This document shows positions 1 to 13,147 of a DNA stretch of 58,726 bases, in pieces. Source of the stretch: Condylostoma magnum (Eukaryota; Ciliophora; Heterotrichea; Heterotrichida; Condylostomatidae); the NCBI GenBank assembly GCA_920105805.1, contig CAKKTI010000070.1, positions 16,173-74,898 of the forward strand, written 5' to 3'. The position numbers and the translations under genes are program-made. The notes under the pieces were generated by a model that saw nothing but the letters and a program-made list of their open reading frames with translations, did no database searches and was not told where the DNA came from. Position 1 is the first letter of the stretch, and every line of letters starts with the position of its first letter.

Positions 1-813
1 TCGTGTTTGATTAATAAATTTCCTTTAATGTTTCTTTTATCTAAGTTTACACACTTTTCTTTTAAACCTTCCAATTGCTGTAGAGCAAATATATAGTATA
101 CGAAAATATCTTTCTACTTATATTCTCCTTTTTCGCAATTCTACTAACTTCCTGCTTATAATTCTACTAGAAAATATGGTAATAAATATTTTTGCCAAAA
201 ACTTTCTAGTATTTTAGTACATCTACTTATAATTTACAGTTCTTTAGGATAAGTTAATAATTTTATCTAATTTCTTCTATACTTTTTCTTATTTTTACAA
301 TTACACAGCCTAATCGATTTCTCTTTTAGTTTCTTACACCATTAATCTCTACTTTTCTCTTTTATCTTATTATTATTTTAATCTAATTCTTCTACTATTT
401 TCTGAAAATTGATTCATATCTGGTTTAGTAATAATTGATTTACTGCGTCCCTTGTGTATAAACGATTAATATACTAATTATTACTTACATTTCAATCTAC
501 TTTCAAATCCTGAGTCAAATCTGGGCAATTAATCAAAATATGCTCCTCCTCTTTCTGCATAAGATTTTATTCTTATTCTTTTAGCTTTCTTACAAATTGG
601 GTTTGTTGGTGTCTGGGATATTGACTTGCTATTACGTGTGAAGAGTATTTCAGCTTTATCTTACTTTACAAGTCTTTCTGTTTTCTATGTATTCAAAGAC
701 TTTTTTTGTTTTGGTGTTCTTCGTATTGATAGCTTAGGTAGTTTATAAAAATTTATTAGTAAGTTTTAAAGTTTTTTAAATCTTTCGTCAACATTACTAC
801 TTTGCTTTTTCAT
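1..813 (-). CDS. Partial unknown basic coiled protein
   Basis: The reading frame is open from an ATG at 811-813 to the left edge, about 271 codons, so the C-terminus is missing. The protein is rich in Lys, Arg and Gln. Its first 100 residues are Ser/Thr/Pro-containing and look disordered (for example SLNTQKTERL and SKSISQTPTNP). The second half looks like a charged helix (KQEKVQKKLDKI) followed by an Ile/Arg-rich stretch. TAA and TAG occur many times as Gln. I recognise no domain. The divergent neighbour is a CDPK-like kinase about 450 bp away. Confidence 0.6.
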
Positions 814-1261
814 TACTATTTTTATTTAGGTTAAAAGTTATATTTGACTGTAAGATGTTTAAAGATTATGTTCAGCTTTAAGTAATTTAGTAATTTTAAT
901 GATTTAAAAGTTATTAGGCCTATACCAATAGTCGATTTTTTGCATAAGATAGCCAGTGTTTGAAATGGTGTTATGAAATAAATGTTATGATTATGTTTAT
1001 TAAAAATTTATATGATTATTAAGTACAGATAGAATTTATTTAGAAATATTGCATTAGATTAACTATCAAACTTATTTCTTTCCTTAATCGAAAGTTAAAA
1101 TTTCCTCTAAATAAGCATATTTAACTTACTCTTGATAATATTAAAAATTAGTTCTAATAATGTCCCTTAAGCACATAAAACTAAGCAAAAATAACTAGAA
1201 CCTAGATAATATATTGAATTATTAATAATATAATTAAAATACTACCTACAATTTATAAAAA
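814..1261. other. Divergent intergenic region
   Basis: This 448-bp AT-rich stretch separates two divergent start codons. I see no protein-like frame, tRNA or repeat. Just before the kinase ATG lies ttataaaa, the same TATAAA-type string that precedes many starts in this window. Confidence 0.5.
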
Positions 1262-2683
1262 ATGGGTGTATGTATGCGTAAATCTAGCCTCTAAATAAAG
1301 GATAGCTAAAATCCTGTATAGCGGCAAAGCATAGAAAACGGAGGTAACATCAATTCAGACATAATGAGAAAATACAACTTTCTTAATATTTTAGGCCATG
1401 GTAGTTTTAGTGTTGTGAGACTTGGCTATATAAAATGGCTGGGAAACTCTCCAGAAAACTATGTAGCCATAAAGTCTATAAAGAAATCATCTGTATTAGA
1501 TCCTTCTAATCTATAGTAAGAGTTAAATATACTAAAATACCTAGATCATCCAAATGTAATTAACTACTATGAGATTTTTAATGACGATAAATACATACAT
1601 ATTGTAATGGAGTACTGCTCAGGGGGAGATTTAACAGATTCTATCGTAAAAGAAGCAAAATTAAATGAAAGAGATATTTCAAGAGTGATTTACAAAGTAA
1701 TATCAGCAGTAAATTATCTCCATACTATAAATATTGCCCACAGAGACATAAAACCAGATAATATCCTATTAGTAGATAAGGAAGACTAATTTAACATAAA
1801 AATAATAGACTTTGGGTTAAGCTTCAAATTTAATAGAGAATCTCAGCGATTGCATAGCATGGTAGGAACTCCTTATTATATAGCACCGGAGGTGCTAATT
1901 GGAAGTTATAGTAAAGAATGTGATATTTGGAGTATCGGTGTACTAATTTATTTATTATTAGGAGGCTATCCACCCTTCCAAGGGAGAACCTAAGATGAAA
2001 TTTATGACAAAATTATCAGCTGTGATTACAACTTCAAAAAGGATGTGTGAAAAACTATTTCTAAGGAAGGAAAATCACTTATAAAACAAATGCTAGTTGT
2101 AAATCCTTAGAGACGAATTTCCTTATAAAATGCCTTACAACATCCGTGGTTTCAATAATTTTCTCTACAACCCTCTGAAATCCCATTACAAGTTTTGAAT
2201 TAGTTGAAAAACATCCAAGTTCCTGATAAGTTTACAAAAGAAGCGTTGAAAATAATTTTGAAGTATGTTTAAACAAGGGAAATTCAAGGGTTGAGGAAGG
2301 CATTTGAATCGCTTGATATATAAAGAACTGGATTTATAAATGCTGTATAACTTAATACAGCTTTGAATTAATTAGGACTAAAACCCGCTGCATAGGAAAT
2401 AAGCAAATTGGTGTAAAGGTTTGCATAGTTTAGAAATGGATAGCTGAGGTATTCTGATTTTATTCTGGCAACAATTGACAGGAGATAATTGTTGGATGAG
2501 GATTTTATTTAAAGAGCTTTTGAATCATTTTGTGCTACTAATAGTGGTGTACTACAGAAAAATGATTTAATTAAAATTATTGAAAGTGGAATTACTCCAA
2601 TGCAAGATTACGAGCGATAGCAGTTCTTAGAGTAATATGATTAGATGGATATACAGCAGTTCAAGAATTTAATATAAAATTAA
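1262..2683 (+). CDS. CDPK-like Ser/Thr kinase, N-terminally lipidated
   Basis: Calcium-dependent protein kinase family by layout: kinase domain, then EF-hand-like repeats. The start is MGVCMRK, giving Gly2 for myristoylation and Cys4 for palmitoylation, so the kinase is probably membrane-bound. The kinase domain has [23 protein letters not shown] and APE, so catalysis looks intact. TGA encodes the Trp of DVWKTIS. The four C-terminal EF-hand-like segments are degenerate: the loops [12 protein letters not shown] and [12 protein letters not shown] lack most acidic calcium ligands. Calcium control may therefore be weak or lost (inference). There are no introns and about 471 residues. The stop is TAA at 2675 or 2681, overlapping the 3' end of the convergent gene. 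Confidence 0.9.
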
Positions 2684-4380
2684 CAAGGGTCTTTTTCCCC
2701 CTTTTAATTCGAATAAGAAGGTATTTCCGAGAAAACTGAGCTTACTTTCAATGAAAAAGTAGCTTAATTACATTAAGAAATTTACTATTCGTTATTATCA
2801 AATAAAATACTTCTCTCAATTGTCTCAAACTCTTCTAAACTTGAATTTTGGGAATAACACTTTGCAATTTTAGGTGAGTTTAAAATTGACTGATTAGTTT
2901 CATTAGTTTAGTCTGTTGTAAATCTTTAAGTTATTTATGGAGTATTGATATCAACCTAATTGCACTTAAAAGTCTCTAACTTAGGCTTGAAATTTTGAAT
3001 TGATATGCTTTATTGTGTTTGAGTATTATATAGCATTTGCTTTTCCTCCTGTATAGAATCCATAGTTTAAACTAGATCAAATTGGTTATAGTCTATCATT
3101 TAATTGTATGTTGATAAAGTATGACTGCTGTTTCTTTATTTAAGATCTTAGTAATCATTATTTATGATATTTCTTACTTTGTTGATATGCTGGGAGTTGG
3201 ACCTCCTTAGGGATTACCGGTCAAATGAGACTGTCTAATTAAATGTTTTATCAGGAGTTTTAACATGCTCTCTTGATTTCAGTATAGATTTATTATAGCT
3301 ACTATTAAGCTAGCTTTTACTCATCCTGCCTCTGGAAACAGATCTTTAAAGCTATTTCTACCTGTTTTAATCGCAGCCATGGTACTTACTGTGATACACT
3401 ATAATTTTCTTTAGCATTATATACAAATCCCTGACAATTCCACCTGCCATACTACTAATTTACTATAACTTTATTTCCTTAAGCATTTGTTTGGCTCTAT
3501 TGATACAAGATATGCTAATGTCTCCTTATTTTACATAATCAATTGATTTTCTTATATGTTGAACAACTCTGCCTGGGTTAGCTAGATATTTCATTATAGC
3601 GTTATGAGATCTGCTTATCATTATTCTACAGCTTGGCGTGACTTCAACATCTTGATCTACTTCTGACATAAAGGTTAACAGACCTACTAGAACTTTAGTT
3701 GAGGTTTAACAAGGAATTTTTGTACTACGTAAAGCTTAAAGATTTCTCACTTGGATTTTTGATATAATTTGTTCTATTTGTTTCTCTAAATTTGCGAATC
3801 TTTGGTTTTAACTAAACTGATCTAATGTAAAATCAATCTAAGATGCATTGCTGGATGCTAGTATATCATGAATGGTGGTTACCTTTAGTTATAGTTACTA
3901 ATCAATAGCCCTATCATCTGTTCCGAGGACCATTAGTAAGTCTTTTAGTGTTTTTTCTATTAATTAATGCACTTATTCTTATAATTAGTCATTTTACCGC
4001 TTAAACTCGACAAATGCCAAGGAGATATTAGACATTTCAAAAATTAAAGTATCAGGAAGGCTTTAGTTATTTTGTATAAATTAATTAAGACTTTGAAAGA
4101 ATCTTTTTAGTTATAATCAAGCTTAGTCTTTAATCAGTACATTTCATTGTATATTAGTTTTATACTATTCTTAATTTTACTATTTTTAGGTGCATTGATT
4201 AAGTTTTATACTTTTATCGATTTAACAATCAATTGATGGCTTATTGCTTTCCTACAGAATTTGGTAATTGTCACTAACAGAGTTCTCAAGAGAATCAAAT
4301 AAACTATCATTTTTACAGTCTCCTATTCCACCCTTCCAGCTATAATCTTTAGACAAATTCGTTAATTTTCTCTTATCCAT
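2680..4380 (-). CDS. Unknown coiled, Ser/Gln-rich protein
   Basis: A single frame of 566 residues from ATG 4378-4380 to TAA 2680-2682, with no intron. The middle (about 130-330) is helical, with heptad-like stretches such as NLEKQIEQIISKI and CINRAKQMLKEI. The last 200 residues are rich in Ser, Asn, Gln and Thr and look disordered. TGA is read as Trp twice near residue 90. The helical part faintly recalls a dynein stalk-type coiled coil, but I would not assign it. The opposite strand is also open but reads as a hydrophobic shadow. The gene starts 52 bp from the divergent Rab gene. Confidence 0.7.
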
Positions 4381-4432
4381 TTTATTAACTGAAATATTAG
4401 TATAATCCCATAATTTAAATAAAAATTCCATA

Positions 4433-5042
<610 letters not shown>

Positions 5043-5076
5043 CCAATTTTAATTAGAAATATTTCAAATAAGTAAT

Positions 5077-6528
5077 ATGTCAAAATTTCTTGATTTATCA
5101 TATAAAGGAAAACAAACAGTTTTAAAGGAAAGTGAGCCAGATAGATTGCAAAGAGAGGTTGATAAGTTCACTCACAAATTAGAGCATTAAAGACGTAGAA
5201 ATGCAAGTTTAGAAGTGTAAGCTAGGGAAATAAAGTTAGATCTTTAAAGTAGAAAAGAACAAATCAAGTAGTAACTGCCCTCTGTTCATGAAGAAAGAGA
5301 GCTTAAAAGCAAAATTGGCAAGTTAGAAGGAATACTAAATAAAGAAATTGTCAAGTTAAACAGTATAAAGTCAGGCAATGAGGGATTAAGAGGGAAAATT
5401 GATGTATTGAGAAAGGAAAAAAGGGTGTATTTGTAGATGTTTAGCAAATTAGACGGAAGAATAAAGGATATTATGCAAACTTCATAAGTGTATAATACTC
5501 AGTACTTGGGGTCTGTTCGATCTGAGGAGAAAAATTAAATTCGGTTACTTAAACTAAAATCAAAAATCAACAATGAATTATCAATGGTATAAGACTAACT
5601 AATTGCCATGAGGAGCTAAATGTTTGATGATTCGAGGTAGTAATTCGAAGCATTGCAAGACTTAGAAAATACAGTAGGTGTACATGGGACTAAATAACAA
5701 CCTTTGGACAATGTAGATCCACATAGATCATTAGAGTTATTATATAATAAGTGGATAAATGATTGCAAGGAACGTAAAAAATCAATAGAGTTGTATTAAA
5801 GGAGTATCAGAATGCTTAATGAGGCCTTTAATTAGATTAAAAATGCTACTGGGATTACGGATATAGAGGAAATTGTTACTGGATTTGTTAAAAGTGAAGA
5901 GCAAAATCATGCATTGTATAGTTTTTTAAACGAATTAAACACTGAATTAGACTAATTAGAAGAAAGACAATCATTATTAAAGGAACAATATACCATGGCC
6001 TAGAAGGTAATTGAGGCTAAGAACTAAAAGAATATAAACATACAGGAGAATCTTAAGCAACAAATACAAGACTTAGAAACCACAAAGCTTAACACATATG
6101 CTCAAATCTCTGAATTCTAACAGGACATTCATTACATAAAAGATCCAATTGAAGACGTTATATAATAAATAGAAGCTAAGAACCTTAAACTTGATATAAC
6201 CAGCAAATAACTAAGAGATGATGTGTTCTAAGTGACAGAGCATAATATAGAGGGTTACCTAGGTGAGCTTGAAGAATATGTATCCCAAATGCTGAGATAT
6301 GTCGCATCAAAGCAAGGTCAGCCTGCAGCAGAATTTGCTACTGTTACATCAGATTTTATGAATATGGGAAAAAACGAAATCAAAGAAGCTCTTAATAGAC
6401 TTAAGAACCAAGATGATTTACTAGAGGATGAAAGAGATGACCAAGAGCCACTTACACGAAAAGACTTTGAAGAGAAGGGAATGGAAATTCATATGAAAAA
6501 ACTTTTAGAAAGCACTCCGGAAGTGTAG
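5077..6528 (+). CDS. Outer dynein arm docking complex protein (ODAD1/CCDC63 type)
   Basis: A 483-residue coiled-coil protein in one frame. The segment NATGITDIEEIVTGFVKSEE followed by a Leu-rich Asn-Glu-Leu helix is characteristic of the CCDC63/CCDC114 family (Chlamydomonas DCC2 relatives), which anchors outer dynein arms to doublet microtubules. Long heptads run from about residue 20 to 390, and the tail is acidic. The end is TAG at 6526, directly followed by TAA. Reading through would give a hydrophobic shadow of the convergent Atg8 gene, so I end it here. It starts 34 bp after the Rab stop. Confidence 0.85.
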
Positions 6529-6546
6529 TAAATAGAATTACAATTA

Positions 6547-6930
6547 TTAATAGCCTTTGTCTTCCTGTTGGGTGTATATTATGTATAAAAAGCCATCATC
6601 ATCAGCAAAGCGCTGGTATATTTCGTGTATTTTTGAGTCTGTTTATAAATTACTTAGCATCGGTAGTGATCCGGAGATGAAAAGATATAAGCCTTGAGAT
6701 TAAGGAAGGTCCATTTGCTTTCTTAGAGCAAATATTAGTCTTCCTACTGTCATATCTGAATCTAGCATGAATCTATGATTCGGTAAAACCTTTATACATC
6801 CTCTTTTACGCAGAATAATCACTGGGAGTTTATTTGGATGCTATTTTTTCATTTGAAAGGATTTCTCTTGTCTTAATTAAAGAGGTGTTGATTGTTTGAA
6901 GTCTTATATTTCTGGGAAGTCATCAGACAT
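6547..6930 (-). CDS. ATG8: Atg8/GABARAP ubiquitin-like autophagy protein
   Basis: A 127-residue Atg8-family protein, conjugated to phosphatidylethanolamine on autophagosome membranes. Recognisable parts are the N-terminal helices, KLPVIILRKRG, a core with MTVGRLIFALRKQM, LYLFISGSLP, and the near-invariant DDDGFLYIIY. It ends in Gly126-Tyr127 and then TAA TAA. The family needs Atg4 to remove residues after the C-terminal Gly, so a one-residue Tyr tail is exactly what is expected. That fixes TAA as a genuine stop in this organism. There are no introns. The N-terminus MSDDFPEI is slightly longer than in animal proteins. It converges with the ODAD gene with 18 bp between stops. Confidence 0.93.
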
Positions 6931-7324
6931 TTTATAAATAATTTTAAAGATATACTTTGAGGTAAGGTTTTAATATGTTTTATAATAGAAGATAAATAGT
7001 AGCATTATATTTATTGGGATTTTTAATTTACTTACCAGATTGTGCTAATCAAAGTATTATTATATATAATAAGAAGTATAATATTCATGAATAAATATTG
7101 GTTTTATAGAGCAAATATAAAACTTTTCTTCCATCATATAAGAATAGAAAACAACCAATTTATAATACTTATACATGTACTAAACTTATGCAAATCAATA
7201 GTAAAACAAATTGACAATATTTTCTTGTGAAAATAACTTAAATAAACCTCAAAACTTACCTAATTCCCTCCAATTTCCCATTAATTTAATTTTTATTCAA
7301 AATAACTATTGAACGGCAATAAAA
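6931..7324. other. Divergent intergenic region
   Basis: This 394-bp AT-rich stretch lies between the Atg8 and cyclin start codons. A short frame at 7087-7230 could encode about 47 hydrophobic residues, but its composition is that of random AT-rich DNA. I see no confident gene or RNA here. Confidence 0.45.
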
Positions 7325-7783
7325 ATGCCAGGGACCACCGCTTCAAAACTATCCAATCTCTTAAACTTTTACATATCCAACTAAAAGCTTGCTTCAAATG
7401 TTCCAATAGTAAACAATCCTTTTGAATGCACAACAAAGTCCCCAATAGGCATAAAAGACTACATCCTAAGACTGTCTACTTACATGAAATGCTCAGAAGA
7501 GTGTTTTATAGTAGCAATGATGTACTTAGACAGATTCTGTGATTATACGCAAGTATAAGTGAATTAATTTAGTATCCACAGACTTTTCCTTACATGTCTT
7601 GTACTCGCGGCCAAATTCATTGACGATATTTTCTACAAAAACTCATACTACTGTATGATCGGAGGCATCAGTAACGAAGAACTCAACTACCTAGAGTCCT
7701 ACCTGCTAAGAGCAATCAATTTTGACCTGGCTATAAATCCAAAAGTTTATAACCTGTATAGAAGAAAAATTAATGCAGCTTAA
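7325..7783 (+). CDS. PHO80/cyclin-U type cyclin
   Basis: A small cyclin of about 152 residues with a single cyclin box. The core (ECFIVAMMYLDRF, LTCLVLAAKFIDD, GGISNEELNYLE, FDLAINPKVYNLY) matches the P/U (PHO80-like) cyclins of plants, fungi and protists. Such proteins activate a CDK, often in phosphate sensing or cell-cycle control. The box is complete and little follows it. The stop is TAA TAG at 7781-7786. A reading frame continues to a TAG at 7877, but it would overlap the next gene's start and is less likely. There is no intron. Confidence 0.85.
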
Positions 7784-7871
7784 TAGTTAAATTCATGGAA
7801 ATTTGAAAAGATTAGTAATGTAATTAATTTTCGTATACATCTGACATTTTTTATACGCACTTTTGCTTACT

Positions 7872-9992
<2,121 letters not shown>

Positions 9993-10012
9993 TGGGTAAA
10001 AGCGTTAAAGTT

Positions 10013-10558
10013 TTATTGCTTTCTAAAAAAATTGTCACTTCCTCAGCAGGCTCCTTCTATTATTAATGCTTACTGTGTAAAGTTACTTATTAATTTAAAT
10101 TATTCAAATATTTACATATTACTAATTTCCCTGTATATCCTTTATTACTCTATTTATTATTTTAGTTTTTAAATAGTGTATAATAGCTTTTTTCTTTCTT
10201 ATTCCCAATTACTTATCATTTGTGTATGCTAATCTATAATCTCCTTTTCTAATTTTTATTAGTCCTTATTATACTATAAAATTCCTATATATCCTAGTAG
10301 CTATATGAACAGACGTTTTATCCTTAATGACTATAGTAAAATAAAGATAAATATCAAGACCCGCTAAGCATAACTTTATAATTGTAGTTTCCTGCCTTTT
10401 AAAACTTTGGTTTGAATATATAACCTATTCAACCCAATGTAAATATGCAATTGAATATAAAATAATGTAATCATTAAAAGTATTGGTAATAATTTAACTA
10501 GAATAAGAATAGAGAAAAACTTGTCTTTTCGATTAATTTTGCTATCTGAATTAGACAA
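10013..10558 (-). CDS. Small membrane protein with coiled-coil tail
   Basis: About 181 residues starting MSNSDSKINRKDKF. Two or three hydrophobic segments fill the first 110 residues (LILVKLLPILLMITLFYI, VLIFIFILL). A charged Gln/Lys/Glu helix with KLEKEIIDQHTQMISNWE follows. The last residues are FFRKQ before TAA at 10013-10015. It converges on the m-AAA protease with 20 bp between stops. The function is unknown. The long hydrophobic part means composition alone supports it less strongly than its neighbours. Confidence 0.55.
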
Positions 10559-10802
10559 TTATATATTTAATATATTTCATTATAATGAAGTAAAATTCCA
10601 ACTAATATAGCTAAATTACCTAATTAAAACCTTGTAAGAAGATTTGTCTAAATTGATAATAGTCAAATTACTTTAGAACTTTTAATGCTCGTTTAACTCT
10701 ATTTTGTTAAATATTAAGCTGTTTTTTTATAACCATCTATTAAATAAAATTCTACATCAGATTTTATTTAATCAATTTTTAGTAAGCTTCAAATATTATG
10801 TT

Positions 10803-12187
10803 TTAATCAGCAACAAAATTCCAATCAAGACTAATAATCATGTACTGATCATAGCTTAGATACTCGTTACTTTTAAAGTGGGACTCAAATAAACTGGAAT
10901 AATCGGTTTCACTAATTTAGGAAAACTGCTATATATCATTTAAAGTAATTTTCCCGTCATTATCTACATCCAACTCTGCAAAAATTTGCTTCATTTCTTA
11001 GAATGTATTCACAGCTAGCATATTTTTAATAATTCATAGATGTATAACCTTTTTAAGTCCTGATTTTCTTACAGCCTGGAGACTATCTAGAATATTAAAA
11101 GTCTATATGTCCAACGAAACACTAGGCTCAACGAATTCTCGATGCATTGCTCAAATCTGTTCAGCACTATACCTGTTCTAGTGTTTAGAAGCAAAACATT
11201 ATATAAAAGCTTAATTATTTTCTCAGGAAATTGATAGGAATCTAGATGTATTTTCTTTATATCAAAAGTTTCGATTAAATCAACTGTTTGTCTCAATTCA
11301 GGAGACCAAAAGGGATTAAATCCAGCTGTTTAAAATTTACTCAACATTTCAAATAATACTACCCCAGCACTCCATACATCAGTCTTTTCAGAGTATTTTT
11401 ACCTTAAGGCTTCAGGTGAAATGTAAATAGGTGTGCCTAGAAGCTCCTTAAACTATAAATCTGGCTTTATATACCCAAAGTTTCCAAAGTCTATAATTAC
11501 CAAAGGAAACTACCCCTATTCTTCTAAAAACAAAAGATTTTAAGGCTTGATGTCTCTATGAACTATACCTTGCTAGTTTATATAGTTTATTGATTTGATT
11601 ATCTGGAAGAATATTCTCAAGGCCTCCTCATAGCCAATAATTTTGCTATGTATGTATTCATATAAGGTCCCTCCAGAACAGAAATCAAATAATTGTAGCA
11701 TTTCAGTTTCACAGTAAATCATCATGTGAAGTTTTACAATATTTGGCTGATTTAGGTTCTATAAGATAATTGCCTCTTCTTTAAATCTCTCTACTTCTTT
11801 TTACTTTAATGTAGATATTTGAATTATCTTAGCAGCATAGTATTTTTATGAACATTTATCTTGTACCTTTTAAACCTCTCCAAACGAGCCACTTCCTAAC
11901 CTTTCGATGAATTTGAACTAGTCTTTTATATTATGATATTATTCATCAGTAATCATCTGTGTTTTGTCCTCTAGGTCAATACCTGCAATATTAATAGACA
12001 TATTAAGTAATTCATTATCTAGTTGTATCAAAGAGCTTGATACATCTCATTTGTAGCTTTCTAGCTACTAATGATAGTCTTAAGATCTTGTTTTAGGTTA
12101 TGATATGACTTTTTTGGGCTAATTGCCTTGAGATGCGATCTCTTATGCCTAATCAGCGACTATGTTTCTAAGGTTACAGCAACCCAT
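10803..12187 (-). CDS. CDPK-like kinase with one EF hand, N-terminally lipidated
   Basis: The start MGCCNLRN suits myristoylation at Gly2 and palmitoylation at Cys3 and Cys4. The kinase domain has GSGSFGEV, YAAKII, HRDIKPQN, IIDFG and SPEAL (Ser for the usual Ala of APE), so it should be active. A clear EF-hand loop DVDNDGKITLND lies near the C-terminus, with a second, degenerate repeat after it. The frame changes once near 11175-11198. Removing 20 nt (11178-11197, GT-AG) restores it in phase 0, giving about 454 residues, but costs the usual subdomain XI residues. A one-base assembly error is the alternative. The stop is uncertain: TAA at 10803 or a few codons later. Confidence 0.85.
11178..11197 (-). 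other. Candidate 20-nt intron or assembly indel in kinase gene
   Basis: On the minus strand the segment starts GT and ends AG and restores the reading frame exactly. The flanking protein would read EKIIKLLYN then NRYSAEQ. Compared with the kinase family this lacks the LxxxNPxxR-type residues, which are present if the 20 nt are kept and one base is assumed missing near 11174. Both explanations remain open. Confidence 0.4.
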
Positions 12188-12200
12188 TTTAGCAGTATTA

Positions 12201-12742
12201 TTATAAAGACTTTGCACTAATTTTTTCGACTAATGATAAAACTAATTTTTTCAATTCCGTAGTGATCAATTAGCCCTAAGAAAGTTATGTACTGTGAATA
12301 TATAGTAAAAAAGTTATCAAATGTATGAAAATTTGGGCTTAAAGACTTATCAATGGCTTTATATGCAATTTGAATTTTTTTATCAAAGAAAACCTGAGTA
12401 AATTCTTGCTGTTAGGGGTAAAGATCTTTATGTTGTTTTCTTTTTTATTGCTTTTATATTCTACAAGCAGATTAGTTTGGAAGCAATTTAAATGCTGTAA
12501 AAGACAAATAGATTCAATTTTACTCGTAAAATCACTAAATACACCAATTATTTTTACTTTGGTCTATTAATTGTCATAGTAATTTGGCTTAGCTAAAATA
12601 AATTGGTTAATCTTCCATTTTCACATTGATTCTCAAATAGACTAATAATTCGAACCCGATCTAATTAAAAATAGTCTTAGATAAAGGTGACTAGAGGTAT
12701 TTTAGAATTAATAAGGGAATAATACCCTATAACTACAAGCAT
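12201..12742 (-). CDS. Hypothetical protein, exon structure unresolved
   Basis: The 3' part from about 12560 down to TAA 12201-12203 reads as one good frame (VFSDFTSKIESICLLQHL, then a Ser/Leu/Lys-rich helical end ELKKLVLSLVEKISAKSLQ). An ATG at 12624-12626 would start it, but gives an odd MWKWK. A different frame from ATG 12740-12742 is also protein-like (PLVTFIQDYFQLD). A small intron would be needed to join the two, and GT-AG candidates of 23 and 32 nt exist. No family is recognised. The gene lies 13 bp upstream of the lipidated kinase on the same strand. Confidence 0.35.
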
Positions 12743-13147
12743 CAAAGATTCATACTAAAATCAATTTTAAAATCTAACAATAATAAGTAATTTACATTAG
12801 GTATAGATACAGGAAACATAAGATGCTAGGATGCTTTATAGGTAAGATGCTATAGGCATAGCGTATGAATTAATTCTGCCAAATTAATATGCTTAATTAA
12901 TTTTTTACAACATACTAACAGCAATATACATGATTTTAATTACAGAGTTATTAAGTAATAATAGTCATAATTTTATTTGATATACAGAGTCTAATATCAA
13001 GCAATACAATAATCCTAGTAAATTTGTATGCGAAATCGCTAATACATTAATCCCTCTTATAAATAATTTATACAAATAGTAATTTAATCTTTCCCAAATA
13101 CATCCATTCCTCTGTATAAACTTTGCAATTGAATTATTATAAAATAC
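12743..13147. other. Divergent intergenic region
   Basis: About 400 bp of AT-rich sequence upstream of the sortilin gene. I see no convincing coding frame or RNA. The sequence attattataaaatac directly precedes the sortilin ATG. Confidence 0.45.

Noticed and set aside
2684-4080. Long plus-strand open frame continuing from the CDPK gene
   Set aside because: It reads as hydrophobic Leu/Ile-rich sequence with many stop-type triplets. The minus strand has a protein-like frame ending exactly at the kinase stop.
12640-12660. Sequence like a tRNA T-arm (gggttcgaatt on the minus strand)
   Set aside because: No matching stem on the other side, no anticodon arm or acceptor stem.
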